Part shown: positions 7,238 through 14,618 of the stretch, piece by piece
How the letters are laid out: each line of letters opens with the position of its first letter
Position numbering within the stretch: the first letter of the stretch is position 1
Source of the DNA: Streptomyces solincola
Lineage (GTDB): Bacteria; Actinomycetota; Actinomycetes; Streptomycetales; Streptomycetaceae
Length of the DNA stretch: 39,810 nt
Assembly: GCF_002982015.1 (NCBI RefSeq)
Contig: NZ_PVLV01000007.1
Span: 1-39,810, forward strand
Direction: 5' to 3'
Program-made: the position numbers and the translations under genes
The notes under the pieces: model-generated
The model's database searches: none
Seen by the model: the letters and a program-made list of their open reading frames with translations, nothing else
What the model was told of the DNA's origin: nothing

Positions 7238-9196
7238 TCACCCGCCGATCGTGACCGACTCGGAGTCCTCGACGGCCGTCGGCACCTTGGCGACCGGAAG
7301 CCGCGGCGCGGTACGGAACGCCATCGCGCGCCCGTGCTTCCCGGCCTCCTCCACCCAGCCCTTCCGCCGCCACTGCCCGAGCGGTCCGTTCACCGACGAC
7401 CGGGCCGCGAACTGCGGCAGGTCGAGCGCGACCAGGTCGTCCACGGTGATGCCGCGCGGGCCGGCCTTCTCGATGGCCTGCCACAGCGCCGCGTGCCGCT
7501 CGTCCGCGATCTCCGACCCGTCCGGGAACGTCGGGACCGCGCGGAGCAGCGGGCGACCGCCCCCGGGACCGCCGGACGGCGGCGTGGGGCGCGAGGGAGG
7601 CGTCGGGTCGTCGTCGGGGTCCGGCGACGGCTCCGGGTGCTCCCTGGCCTCCGTCGACTCCTCCTCGCGGGCGTAGCGGTGGCTCGTCGCCGCCACGTCG
7701 TCCTCAGTCATCCAGTACGCGCGGGCATCGACGGGCTCTTGGTGCTCGCGGTCCCACCGCAGGAACTTGCCCGCGAGGTCCAGCTCATCCAGGCACCAGC
7801 CGTCCCCGTACGCCCCGGGGCCGAAGATCAAGTTGGAGGTGGTGGACTCCTTCGCGCCCAGGCCGATGCGCACCTGGTACTGCTGGCGGCCGTCGGTGGA
7901 GCCGCCGAACACGCGGTTGCTCGGCGACTGGGTGGCGCACACCAGCGTGATGCCGACGAAGCGGGCGACCTGGAGCAGCGACTCGATCAGCTTCGCCGCC
8001 GCGGGCACGCGACGGATCAGCTCGGCCAGCTCGTCAATGAACACGAACCAGGCCGGGCCGTGCTTGCCCGGTATCCACTTCTTCTCGCCCAGCTCGGCGA
8101 GCAGCGCACCGCGCCGCTCGACCTCCGCCCAGACCGTCTTGAGGAGCTGCATGGCGCGGCTCGGCGTGTCCGCGAGCGCGAGGGCGCTGCGGCGCCACGG
8201 GCCGAACTCCACCGCGCCGGGCTTCATGTCGATCAGCAGGGCCTCGGCGTCCTCGCAGGCCACCGCGTACGCGATGAGGACGCTCTGCACTCCCGACTTG
8301 CCGTTGTCGGTCGCGCCGCCGATCAGGGTGTGGTTGTACAGCAGCGGGATCAGCACCGGCTGGCCGTACGCGTCCACGCCGAGAACGGCCGGCTCCGTGC
8401 ACGTCCTGGTCGACGGGCCCGGCCAGGGGATCGGCGAGGCCAGCGGGTCGGACTCGTACAGGTACGCCACCAGCTCGTTGTCGTGCTCCCCCTTGGCCAG
8501 GCGCAGCTTCCCGGGCAGCCCAAGGTTCGTGGCGAGCTGGTCGCGCCGCGCGATCACCTTGTGCGGGGAGGTGTCCCGGCCGGGCGGCAGCACGATGACG
8601 GCGCGCCACCCGAACCGGGTGTACTCCAGCGCGGTCACGTCCACCGCGGGCACGGAGAGCATCGCCACGAGGGCCTGCATGAGCGCGGTCTCCTCGCGGG
8701 TGGCCCCGGTCAGGCCCGGCGCGAGGGTGTTGGTGCCCAGGCCCTCGGCGGCCACGCCCGCCTTCGCGGCCTTCACCTGGAGCGCAAGCTGATCCCGGCG
8801 GGAGCGGACGAGCCACGGCACGTACGCGGCGTACGCCCCGCCGGTCACCAGAGCGCTGGCGATCAGCGAAGGCACGGACGGGCCGAGAGCGGCACCCACC
8901 CAGGCGTCCGCCATCACGGCCGTGCTGCCGGCGCCCGCCGTCGCGAGGGCCTTGTGCTTGTGCTTCAGCCCCCCGGCGGCCAGCGCGCCGGCGGCGAGCG
9001 TCGCCAGCCCGTACACGCCGTGCTCGGGAAGGCTGACGCCGTCGACATGGTGGAGCCAGGACAGCCCCGTCAGGCTCGCGGAGGCGGCTGCGGGGGCAAC
9101 TTCAAAGCGGCGGCGCGCGCACCAGCGGCACGCCTTGCCCAGCGCGTGCGCGGTGCCGAGCGCGGCGCGCGCGAGTATCGAGTCGTGCGGAGGCAC
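7238..9196 (-). CDS. FtsK/SpoIIIE-type DNA translocase, TraB-like conjugation protein
   Basis: A 652-aa membrane-anchored ATPase of the type that moves double-stranded DNA between mycelial cells in Streptomyces conjugation. Hydrophobic segments lie at about residues 55-130 (GVYGLATLAAGALAAGG, VPSLIASALVTGGAYAAYV). The motor domain has a Walker A motif, GGATDNGKSG, with K300, and a Walker B motif, WFVFIDELAEL, with D388/E389. A Pro-rich linker leads to a C-terminal winged-helix-like region (about 575-630) that in TraB proteins recognises the transfer locus. The GTG at 9196 has GGGGAG 6 nt upstream. A dyad and a candidate leader peptide precede it. The motor assignment is firm; its conjugative role is inferred from family and context. 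Confidence 0.85.
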   Translation of the reverse strand: MPPHDSILARAALGTAHALGKACRWCARRRFEVAPAAASASLTGLSWLHHVDGVSLPEHGVYGLATLAAGALAAGGLKHKHKALATAGAGSTAVMADAWVGAALGPSVPSLIASALVTGGAYAAYVPWLVRSRRDQLALQVKAAKAGVAAEGLGTNTLAPGLTGATREETALMQALVAMLSVPAVDVTALEYTRFGWRAVIVLPPGRDTSPHKVIARRDQLATNLGLPGKLRLAKGEHDNELVAYLYESDPLASPIPWPGPSTRTCTEPAVLGVDAYGQPVLIPLLYNHTLIGGATDNGKSGVQSVLIAYAVACEDAEALLIDMKPGAVEFGPWRRSALALADTPSRAMQLLKTVWAEVERRGALLAELGEKKWIPGKHGPAWFVFIDELAELIRRVPAAAKLIESLLQVARFVGITLVCATQSPSNRVFGGSTDGRQQYQVRIGLGAKESTTSNLIFGPGAYGDGWCLDELDLAGKFLRWDREHQEPVDARAYWMTEDDVAATSHRYAREEESTEAREHPEPSPDPDDDPTPPSRPTPPSGGPGGGRPLLRAVPTFPDGSEIADERHAALWQAIEKAGPRGITVDDLVALDLPQFAARSSVNGPLGQWRRKGWVEEAGKHGRAMAFRTAPRLPVAKVPTAVEDSESVTIGG

Positions 9197-9213
9197 AGCA
9201 GTCTCCCCGGGAA

Positions 9214-9267
9214 GTGACGTGACGTGGACGGCGGAGAAAACCGCAGGTCAGGTGTTCGTCACGTCAC
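9214..9267. promoter_or_regulatory. GTGACGTGACG inverted repeat upstream of translocase
   Basis: GTGACGTGACG at 9214-9224 is exactly inverted at 9257-9267. Each arm is itself a tandem GTGAC repeat. It lies just upstream of the translocase GTG and overlaps the end of the candidate leader peptide. It could be a repressor operator or a folded 5' leader of the mRNA. Confidence 0.6.
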
Positions 9268-9316
9268 ATGAGGACGGGGAGCCGAGGCCGGAAGAGATCG
9301 CGGAGACGCGAGGCAT
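9248..9316 (-). CDS. Candidate 22-aa leader peptide of the translocase gene
   Basis: An ATG at 9316 is preceded by AGGAGGG at good spacing. The frame encodes 22 residues (MPRVSAISSGLGSPSSC and on) and ends in TGA 51 nt before the translocase start. The ribosome site is stronger than that of most genes here, which is the main support. Its last codons form one arm of the GTGACGTGACG inverted repeat, so ribosome position could affect folding of the leader. Too short for composition tests. Confidence 0.4.
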   Translation of the reverse strand: MPRVSAISSGLGSPSSCDVTNT

Positions 9317-9338
9317 GGTGATGCCCTCCTGGTCGAGT

Positions 9339-9372
9339 TCGGAGCGTTGAGACCGCGGGCGCTCGCTCGTGC
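9339..9372 (-). repeat. Repeated 5' leader element, copy 1
   Basis: TCGGAGCGTTG (9339-9349) and GGCGCTCGCTCGTGC (9358-9372) occur in the same order and nearly the same spacing at 11996-12028. Both copies lie directly upstream of the ribosome site of a - strand start (9316 and 11984). On the - strand GAGCG can pair with CGCTC, so a conserved mRNA leader or promoter element is likely. Confidence 0.6.
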
Positions 9373-9391
9373 GCCGCAGTCGGCCGGCCGG

Positions 9392-9429
9392 AGGCCGGTG
9401 TTCAGTTATGGGGAGAAGCCTACCGGCCT
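9392..9429 (-). terminator. Hairpin at end of the 10234-9420 operon
   Basis: AGGCCGGT at 9392-9399 pairs with ACCGGCCT at 9422-9429; the stem overlaps the stop codon of the gene at 9420-9977. Confidence 0.5.
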
Positions 9430-9977
9430 TGATCGGCAGACGCCCGAGCCCAGTTGTAGGGGTAGGGGATCTCCTCGGTGCCGTCCCACAGGAACGTGCG
9501 GATGCCAGCCGCGGGGACGTGGAGCTCGGCCACGACTTCGCGCATCAGCTCGTGCCGCTTCTCCGGCTCGGTCGCCGTCCACTTCAGGGCCGCGATCTCC
9601 CGCTGGGCGTAGGGCTGGAAGGGGCGGTACTCGGCGGTGGTAGCGATCAGCCGAAGCCGGTCGAAGGGCGTGTAGGTCTTCAGCAGGTCGTTCGTCAGCG
9701 GGAACGCCTCCCGCCCGGTGAGGATGGTCAGGCGGACCGGGGCGCACGGCGTGGTGCGCGCGCACGGACCCGCGCTGACGGAGACCTCGGCGCAGTACTC
9801 GCAGACGGCGCCCTCGCCGTACAGCAGGGCCTTGACCGTCCGGGCGACGTACCGCCAGCCCGTCGGCGGGACCATCGGCCACGAGACGCCGGAGACCTGC
9901 TGCCTGCTGCCGTACTTCACCCCGTCGTGGACGACGTCGCCCTCCACCATCATCGGCGCGGGGAAGTCGAAGCTCAT
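9420..9977 (-). CDS. Hypothetical protein, 185 aa
   Basis: Begins MSFDFPAPMMVEGDVVHDGV. A Cys cluster (VCEYCAEVSVSAGPC, then TTPC) near residues 57-77 suggests a metal-binding knuckle. The C-terminal half has YRPFQPYAQREIAALKW and ends with a Tyr-rich stretch. No family was recognised. The ATG at 9977 overlaps the upstream stop (ATGA), so it is coupled to the 86-aa Cys-rich protein before it. Both may be nucleic-acid-associated accessory proteins. Confidence 0.6.
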   Translation of the reverse strand: MSFDFPAPMMVEGDVVHDGVKYGSRQQVSGVSWPMVPPTGWRYVARTVKALLYGEGAVCEYCAEVSVSAGPCARTTPCAPVRLTILTGREAFPLTNDLLKTYTPFDRLRLIATTAEYRPFQPYAQREIAALKWTATEPEKRHELMREVVAELHVPAAGIRTFLWDGTEEIPYPYNWARASADQGR

Positions 9978-10234
9978 CCGCGCAGCTCCAGGATCAGGGT
10001 GGTGGCCTTCTCCCAGCAGTCGCCGCAGGGCTGGCCGGCGGAGCCGCACACGATGTCCGCGACGCGCGGTAGGAGCCGCGTGTTCAGCGTCGGGCCCTTG
10101 ATGAGCTGCACGGCGGCGTCGGCCTTCCGCAGGCACGAGTTGCAGGCCCTCGTCTTGCCCTCGCGCCGGCCGCAGACCGTCAAGGACGCCTCGCGCAGCA
10201 GCTCGGCGCGATCGGTGGTGGTGGCTGTGCTCAC
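9974..10234 (-). CDS. Small Cys-rich protein, 86 aa
   Basis: Contains a CGRREGK-ACNSC segment near residues 20-33 and a CGSAGQPCGDC segment near the C-terminus, six Cys in total, consistent with zinc binding. The GTG at 10234 has GGGGAG 6 nt upstream and was preferred to an upstream ATG that would place the ribosome site inside the gene. First gene of a two-gene operon with the 185-aa protein. The family is unknown. Confidence 0.6.
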   Translation of the reverse strand: MSTATTTDRAELLREASLTVCGRREGKTRACNSCLRKADAAVQLIKGPTLNTRLLPRVADIVCGSAGQPCGDCWEKATTLILELRG

Positions 10235-10248
10235 GATGTCTCCCCAGA

Positions 10249-10303
10249 GCACAGCCCCCTGCATGAATACGGGGTCGGCGGGCGCCGACGCAGGGGGCCG
10301 TGC
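10249..10303 (-). terminator. Nested hairpin terminator after 202-aa gene
   Basis: The outer arms GCACAGCCCCCTGC (10249-10262) and GCAGGGGGCCGTGC (10290-10303) pair with one mismatch. Inside, GTCGGCG and CGCCGAC (10274-10289) form a second stem. It sits downstream of the - strand gene ending at 10334. Confidence 0.75.
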
Positions 10304-10333
10304 ACGGGATAGACGGAGTGGCCCGCCCGTTCG

Positions 10334-10942
10334 TTACACCGCGGCGTACGGGTCCGGCAGCGGCACGGCCCGCACCCAGCCGTCCTTGCCCTGGTACTCC
10401 ATGCCGGACGTGGCGTGCACCGTCACCGGTACGGTCTCGTCGTCCAGGCGGACGACGAGGTACTGCCCGCGGGTGTCGATGATCGCCCCCGGGCGGCCTT
10501 CGTGCCGGACCCGGAGCCCCAGGTCGACGCGGACGCCGATCCGGTGCTCCAGCTTGTAGTACGAGCGGATGTGGTCGAGGTCCCCGTGCTGGCGCTCCGC
10601 GACCGCGAAGAGCGCCTGGCACGCCCGACGTCGGCACCGCGCGGCCGTCTTGACGTCGTACGCGTCGAGGAACAGGTCATCGCAGAGCATGATGCCGCTC
10701 GGGTCGCATGCGGCGGCCAGCTCACCGAGCTGTCCGCCGGCGTTGGTCGTCAGCCGGGTGGAGAACACCGCGACATGTACGGCCTTCACATAGCGGGTGT
10801 CCGGCCGGGAGTAGAAGGAGGCGTCCCGGTACAGGGCAGCCAGCTCACCGCCCCGAAGGACCGGGGCACCGTGCGGCACCCCGGCCTTCACCGCGTTGTC
10901 CACGGGCGCCGGGCGGCGCTCCATCGGCGTCAGCCCGGTCAC
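10334..10942 (-). CDS. Hypothetical phage-type protein with C-terminal barrel-like domain
   Basis: A 202-aa protein. The middle has a Cys/Arg-rich helix (AARCRRRACQALFAVAERQ). The last 60 residues (LGLRVRHEGRPGAIIDTRGQ, then LVVRLDDETVPVTVHATSGM) alternate short strands and turns in the manner of a small SH3-like barrel; similar ends are frequent in small Streptomyces phage proteins. The GTG at 10942 overlaps the upstream stop as GTGA, with AGGA 5 nt upstream. Last gene of the coupled series containing the RusA-like resolvase, followed by a strong hairpin. Confidence 0.6.
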   Translation of the reverse strand: MTGLTPMERRPAPVDNAVKAGVPHGAPVLRGGELAALYRDASFYSRPDTRYVKAVHVAVFSTRLTTNAGGQLGELAAACDPSGIMLCDDLFLDAYDVKTAARCRRRACQALFAVAERQHGDLDHIRSYYKLEHRIGVRVDLGLRVRHEGRPGAIIDTRGQYLVVRLDDETVPVTVHATSGMEYQGKDGWVRAVPLPDPYAAV

Positions 10943-11163
10943 CGGTCCTCGCCCCAAGCTGCGTCGACAAGGTCGGGGTCCGGCTGGACGAGAGCCGCAG
11001 CCCGCTCGTGCCCGGCCGCGCGGAGCTTCGCCGCGATCTCCGTGTCGCGCAGCGCGAGCAGCGCATCCGCGTACGTCGGCACCAGCTCCGACCGCAGCCC
11101 GGCCTCCTCGAACGCATCCACCGCGCGCTGCCAGGCCGTCCTCTCCTCTTCGGGCTCAGACAC
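10939..11163 (-). CDS. Small helical protein, 74 aa
   Basis: Acidic and helical throughout: EEERTAWQRAVDAFEEAGL, then a helix with ALLALRDTEIAAKLRAAGHE, ending DLVDAAWGEDR. The GTG at 11163 has AGGAG 7 nt upstream. It overlaps the resolvase stop by 8 nt and the next gene's start by 4 nt, so it is part of a coupled operon. No family was recognised. Confidence 0.6.
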   Translation of the reverse strand: MSEPEEERTAWQRAVDAFEEAGLRSELVPTYADALLALRDTEIAAKLRAAGHERAAALVQPDPDLVDAAWGEDR

Positions 11164-11704
11164 CTGCGTTCTCCTCCCCCTGGTCGATGATGACCAGCGA
11201 CATCCTGATGTGTGCGCCGTCCTGGCGCCTTCCTGCACGGGGGTCAACGCCCGTCACCACCGCGGCGTTGTCGTCCTCGAACACGCCCGCGTCCTGGAGG
11301 CCGTCCACCGCTGCCTTCGCCGAGAGCGCCCAGTTCGACGGGTCGAAGACCCTCGTGCGAGCCTTCGGCTGCACGACGTAGACCACCCGAGCCCGGGTCA
11401 GCCGGGGTACGCGCTGCTGGCGGGCGAGCACGGCCGTGGCCTCCCGTATGGAGGCGGTGAGCCGCTGCCGCCGGCTCCAGTGGCCGCGATCGTTCGCGTT
11501 GATCAGCTCGGTGTCGGGCAGGTCGAGGACCCAGTGCCGGGCCGCCCCGATCTCCCGCCCCGAGTCCCATTCGACGTACGCCGTCGCGCTGGCGGTGGAC
11601 CGGGAGCGGGCCTTAGCCAGCTTCTGCTTCGGCGAGCGCGCGGCGTCGAGCCGGGCCCGAAGGCCGGGGTAGCGCGCGGCCTCCTTCGCGCTGATACGGA
11701 ACAC
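11156..11704 (-). CDS. RusA-like Holliday junction resolvase
   Basis: A 182-aa protein predicted to cut branched DNA during phage or plasmid recombination. The diagnostic region is LPDTELINANDRGHWSRR, then a strand VVYVVQPKARTRVFDPSNWA, then KAAVDGLQDAGVFEDD: the paired Asp residues around a KA-DGL helix match the RusA active-site layout. The GTG at 11704 was chosen because AGGAGG lies 9 nt upstream; an ATG at 11734 in the same frame has GGAG only 4 nt away and would overlap the preceding gene. It sits in a coupled - strand operon of small proteins. Confidence 0.8.
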   Translation of the reverse strand: MFRISAKEAARYPGLRARLDAARSPKQKLAKARSRSTASATAYVEWDSGREIGAARHWVLDLPDTELINANDRGHWSRRQRLTASIREATAVLARQQRVPRLTRARVVYVVQPKARTRVFDPSNWALSAKAAVDGLQDAGVFEDDNAAVVTGVDPRAGRRQDGAHIRMSLVIIDQGEENAGV

Positions 11705-11708
11705 GGGG

Positions 11709-11984
11709 TCACGCCTCCTGGTCGGGGCGGTCATCCTGCTCCGCCGCGGCGGCTTCCGTCTCCCGGTGCACCTTCTGCTGCACCTCGGCCATGTGCTGGT
11801 CGAAGCCCTCGTGGTGCGCCGCGCCCGTGTACTGGCGCGGGTCCATCCAGTCGCCCGCCTCGCAGCCGGCCGCGTACAGCTTCTTCTCGGCGCCGAACAG
11901 GCTCGTCGTGGTGCCGACGGCTTCCAGCACGAGCCGGTGCTTGCGCCGCGGGCCCTCCATCAGGGGGTCCTCGGTGTAGTGCAT
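11709..11984 (-). CDS. Hypothetical protein, 91 aa
   Basis: Begins MHYTEDPLMEGPRRKHRLVL, with a central GAEKKLYAAGCEAGDWMDP segment and a His- and Glu-rich helical end. The ATG at 11984 has GAGAGGA 7 nt upstream. The repeated leader element copy 2 lies directly before it, so this is the first gene of the resolvase operon. No family was recognised. Confidence 0.6.
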   Translation of the reverse strand: MHYTEDPLMEGPRRKHRLVLEAVGTTTSLFGAEKKLYAAGCEAGDWMDPRQYTGAAHHEGFDQHMAEVQQKVHRETEAAAAEQDDRPDQEA

Positions 11985-11995
11985 GGTCTGTCCTC

Positions 11996-12028
11996 TCGGA
12001 GCGTTGCGGGCCCGGCGCTCGCTCGTGC
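11996..12028 (-). repeat. Repeated 5' leader element, copy 2
   Basis: TCGGAGCGTTG (11996-12006) and GGCGCTCGCTCGTGC (12014-12028) are identical to copy 1 at 9339-9372 except that the gap is 7 rather than 8 nt. It precedes the ribosome site of the gene starting at 11984. Confidence 0.6.
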
Positions 12029-12048
12029 AGCCGGGCGGTGGAAGGGCG

Positions 12049-12381
12049 TTACGCCCTGGTGGCCTTCGGGTCGGGGACCTCTACGAGGTGCCCGAGGCCA
12101 AGTCGGATGACGTCCTGGGCGGCTCGCGGCAGGCCGTAGGCGTCAACGTACCCCCGGCACATGGCCGCCGGCGTACCTGCCGGGACAGCGGGCGGCACGG
12201 TCGAGTGACACACCACGTGTCCGTCGGCCGCGCGGGTGTCCCCCACGAACTGCTTCAGCCGCCCGGGGCGAAGATCCGCGTTCTTCCCGTCGGGGTTCAG
12301 GACGCACGTCCCGCAGCGGTCTTCGAGTATCCGGATCTCGCCCGTCTCCGGGTCCGCCACCTGCGGTTTCTCGTCACTCAC
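12049..12381 (-). CDS. Small protein with four-Cys/His knuckle
   Basis: A 110-aa protein with RCGTCVLNPDGK near residue 24, then VVCHSTVPP and AAMCRGYVDAYG. The C-x2-C ... CH ... CRG order is a recurring pattern in small actinophage proteins and probably binds a metal or cluster; no function is known. The GTG at 12381 overlaps the upstream TGA. The end of the gene lies in a short AGGGCGT-T-ACGCCCT inverted repeat. Confidence 0.65.
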   Translation of the reverse strand: MSDEKPQVADPETGEIRILEDRCGTCVLNPDGKNADLRPGRLKQFVGDTRAADGHVVCHSTVPPAVPAGTPAAMCRGYVDAYGLPRAAQDVIRLGLGHLVEVPDPKATRA

Positions 12382-12836
12382 TCGTCCTCCAGGCACTGCA
12401 TGGGGAGGTTGAGGGAGCTGGTGAACCGCGGGTAGTTCCCGATGAGCGGGGTGGTGTCCCGGCCCAGCAGGAAGACGGTCGTGGTGTGCTCGAAGTGCTG
12501 GCGCGCGCGGTGGTAGGCGGCGGCCTCCGCCGTCAGGAACCGTCCGGCGGCGGTCGAGTACCTGGTGGACTCGGTAGTGCAGGTCAGCAGCTCCGCGAGG
12601 GCCTGGTCGAGCGCGAGGAACCAGGTGTTGAGGGCATCACCGTGGTCCGTGAGCAGGCTCTTCGCGGCGGCCGGGCCGAACGCCGTCGCCGCGGCGCCCA
12701 TCTCGGCGGCCGTCGTCTCCATGATGGCGTCGGGGATGCCCTCGATCGCCTTGCGGTAGCCCATGATGGCCGTCAACTCGGAGGCGGTGAACGGCTCGGT
12801 GTCGAACTCGTGGTGGCTCAGGGTGTCGTCGTGCAC
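12378..12836 (-). CDS. Hypothetical helical protein, 152 aa
   Basis: Mostly alpha-helical and Ala/Thr-rich (TASELTAIMGYRKAIEGIPD, ALDQALAELLTCTTEST). The GTG at 12836 has GAAGG about 9 nt upstream and lies 4 nt after the previous stop. Middle gene of a three-gene coupled operon. No family was recognised. Confidence 0.6.
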   Translation of the reverse strand: MHDDTLSHHEFDTEPFTASELTAIMGYRKAIEGIPDAIMETTAAEMGAAATAFGPAAAKSLLTDHGDALNTWFLALDQALAELLTCTTESTRYSTAAGRFLTAEAAAYHRARQHFEHTTTVFLLGRDTTPLIGNYPRFTSSLNLPMQCLEDE

Positions 12837-12840
12837 GGGG

Positions 12841-13257
12841 TCAGCCTTCCACGGCGGCGGTGAAGACGGGGATGAGGTCGGCCGCCATGCGGTAGCCCTC
12901 GACCTTCTTGTTCTGCGGCTTCTCGCGGCCGTAGTCGGCGGTGACCGGCGCGGGCATCCCGGAGGGCCAAAGTCCGTCGACCACGCCCTTGGTGAGGGTC
13001 TTGGTCAGGGAGATGGCGGGGCCGGCGAGGTCCCGGTTCATGTCGCGCAGGTCGGCCGCCGCCCGGTACCCGCCACCGTGGAGGACGTCGTGCAGCAGCG
13101 TGCGGGCGGCCGGCGTGGCGATGCGGACGAAGTCCTTCGCGCGCTCGACGGTCCACTGCCGATCGACCTCGATCGTCAGATCATCCGCGTGCTCGGCGAT
13201 GAGCGCGAGCAGTCCCTCCTCGAATGCGGGCGATGCGCCCCTGATCACGAAATCCAC
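12841..13257 (-). CDS. Hypothetical protein, 138 aa
   Basis: An acidic N-terminal half (FEEGLLALIAEHADDLTIEV) with WTVERAKDFVRIATP, then a Gly-rich turn and a basic C-terminal part (REKPQNKKVEGYRMAADLI). The GTG at 13257 has AAAGGA 6 nt upstream and was preferred to a longer in-frame start. It is the first gene of the leftward operon, divergent from the gene at 13460 across a 202-nt control region. No family was recognised. Confidence 0.6.
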   Translation of the reverse strand: MDFVIRGASPAFEEGLLALIAEHADDLTIEVDRQWTVERAKDFVRIATPAARTLLHDVLHGGGYRAAADLRDMNRDLAGPAISLTKTLTKGVVDGLWPSGMPAPVTADYGREKPQNKKVEGYRMAADLIPVFTAAVEG

Positions 13258-13459
13258 TGCGATCCTTTCGACAGAACCCACCCAATGAACTACCCGCAGC
13301 CTATGTCATCGGGTAGGTACAAGGGTGGGTTACAGCGTTGTGCGTTGCGCCTGCCGATTGTCACTGCTCCGCGATAGGGTGGGGACGCTGACAACAACTT
13401 AGGGTTACCTTTCCGGTTATTCTCCCTGGAATAGCCGGTACCTGCGGGGAGGGGAACAG
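13258..13459. promoter_or_regulatory. Divergent control region
   Basis: A 202-nt spacer between divergent operons, visibly richer in A/T than the genes. It contains CTACCCG...CGGGTAG (13289-13315, 7-bp arms) and an imperfect 11-bp inverted repeat, CCGGTTATTCT (13413-13423) against GGAATAGCCGG (13428-13438), close to the rightward ribosome site. These are candidate repressor sites of the element's switch. No confident -35/-10 pair was found. Confidence 0.5.
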
Positions 13460-13843
13460 ATGAGCGGGAACGAGCGCGCGGACGGTCCGGACGAGGTCGG
13501 CTCGCGCGGAGTGCCGCCGGCCGAGTTCGTTGCGCGCCTCCAGCGAGGCGAGCACCCGGCCGAGATGGACACGATCATGAAGCCGGTACCGAACACCATG
13601 CCGGTCCCGGACGACGCGGACGAGTGGATCGCGGCGTTCGGCCGGGTCATCACCGGTGGGCACCTGCCCGGCGGCGACGGGAAGACCAGCACCACCATGT
13701 TCCTGGACACCGACCCGCAGGGCACCGTGGCCACGCCGCTCGGCGGCCCCGGCCTCGACCTGTGCCGCACCTGCCTCAGCCCCGTCGGTGAGCCCTCGCC
13801 CGAGTGCACCAACCCCTTCAACCACCAGGAGCAGCAGGCGTGA
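13460..13843 (+). CDS. Hypothetical protein, 127 aa
   Basis: Begins MSGNERADGPDEVGSRGVPP. A central segment has DDADEWIAAFGRVITGGHLP, and the C-terminus carries CRTCLSP...ECTNPFNH, a possible small metal knuckle. The ATG at 13460 has GAGGGGAA upstream. First gene of the four-gene operon that ends in the recombinase; every junction overlaps by 4 nt. The family is unknown. Confidence 0.6.
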   Translation: MSGNERADGPDEVGSRGVPPAEFVARLQRGEHPAEMDTIMKPVPNTMPVPDDADEWIAAFGRVITGGHLPGGDGKTSTTMFLDTDPQGTVATPLGGPGLDLCRTCLSPVGEPSPECTNPFNHQEQQA

Positions 13844-14181
13844 ACGGCCGCGGATACAGCCCGCAGGGACACCGGCCGGAGCCGACGACGGCCCCGCCCA
13901 CCCCCGGCCCCGGCACGCCGGCCGCGGACCGCCCGGTCGACGCGTACGCGGACATGAGCGCCCAACTCGGAGCCCTGCACACCTTCTTGAAGGCGCGGGC
14001 CGCAGAGACGCCCGTCGTGGACCCGCTGTTCCACGAGGCCCTGGGCTACGCGCTGGGGTATGCCGACGCGTGCATGGAGAAGCGGGACATCGTCGGCGCC
14101 GTGCGCAAGCTGGAGTGGATGCGCAACGAGGCGCAGCGGTGGGCGGACCACCCGGACTTCCCCGCGGAGGCCCGGCGGTGA
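13840..14181 (+). CDS. Hypothetical protein, 113 aa
   Basis: A Pro-rich N-terminus followed by a helical region (MSAQLGALHTFLKARAAETP, then DACMEKRDIVGAVRKLEWM). The GTG at 13840 overlaps the upstream TGA, with AGGAG 8 nt before it. Second gene of the recombinase operon. No family was recognised. Confidence 0.6.
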   Translation: MNGRGYSPQGHRPEPTTAPPTPGPGTPAADRPVDAYADMSAQLGALHTFLKARAAETPVVDPLFHEALGYALGYADACMEKRDIVGAVRKLEWMRNEAQRWADHPDFPAEARR

Positions 14182-14618
14182 CCGAGCAGCGACCCGAGCG
14201 ACCGACCGCCGAAGGTGCGGTGACGGCCGCCCAGTGGGCGGCGTTCCTGGAGGCCCGCGCCACCGAGGAGTTGGAGGCCGCCGGCGCCCTTGCCCCCCAC
14301 GGCTGGTGGGAGCTGACCGAGCCGGGCGCGCGCCGGTTCGGCGTGCAGGGGATGGGCGGTCGGGTGTTCGCCCCGATCCTGACCGGCGACGGGCACTTCG
14401 TGGACCAGGCCACGGCCATGCACATCGTCCGCAACCAGCCGCAGCGCACCCGTGACGACCTCCTGGGCAAGCTGATGCTGGTCAACCTGCTCAAGGCGCA
14501 GCTCGCCGACGAGAAGGCCCCTCTGGTCGGGCCGCTCCGCCTGGTCGTGCAGCAGTTCGCCGCGCCGTTCATCGACCACCCCGACCACCCGGAGTACGAG
14601 CCGCCGGAGGAGATGTGA
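14178..14618 (+). CDS. DUF6221-like protein
   Basis: A 146-aa protein with an N-terminal helix (QWAAFLEARATEELEAAGAL), a central HFVDQATAMHIVRNQP stretch, a helix LLGKLMLVNLLKAQLADEK and the end FAAPFIDHPDHPEYEPPEEM. The layout of helix, RxxL helix and terminal aDHPxYxxEE motif resembles the DUF6221 family of small Streptomyces proteins, function unknown. The GTG at 14178 overlaps the upstream stop, with GGAGG 7 nt upstream. Third gene of the recombinase operon. Confidence 0.55.
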   Translation: MTEQRPERPTAEGAVTAAQWAAFLEARATEELEAAGALAPHGWWELTEPGARRFGVQGMGGRVFAPILTGDGHFVDQATAMHIVRNQPQRTRDDLLGKLMLVNLLKAQLADEKAPLVGPLRLVVQQFAAPFIDHPDHPEYEPPEEM

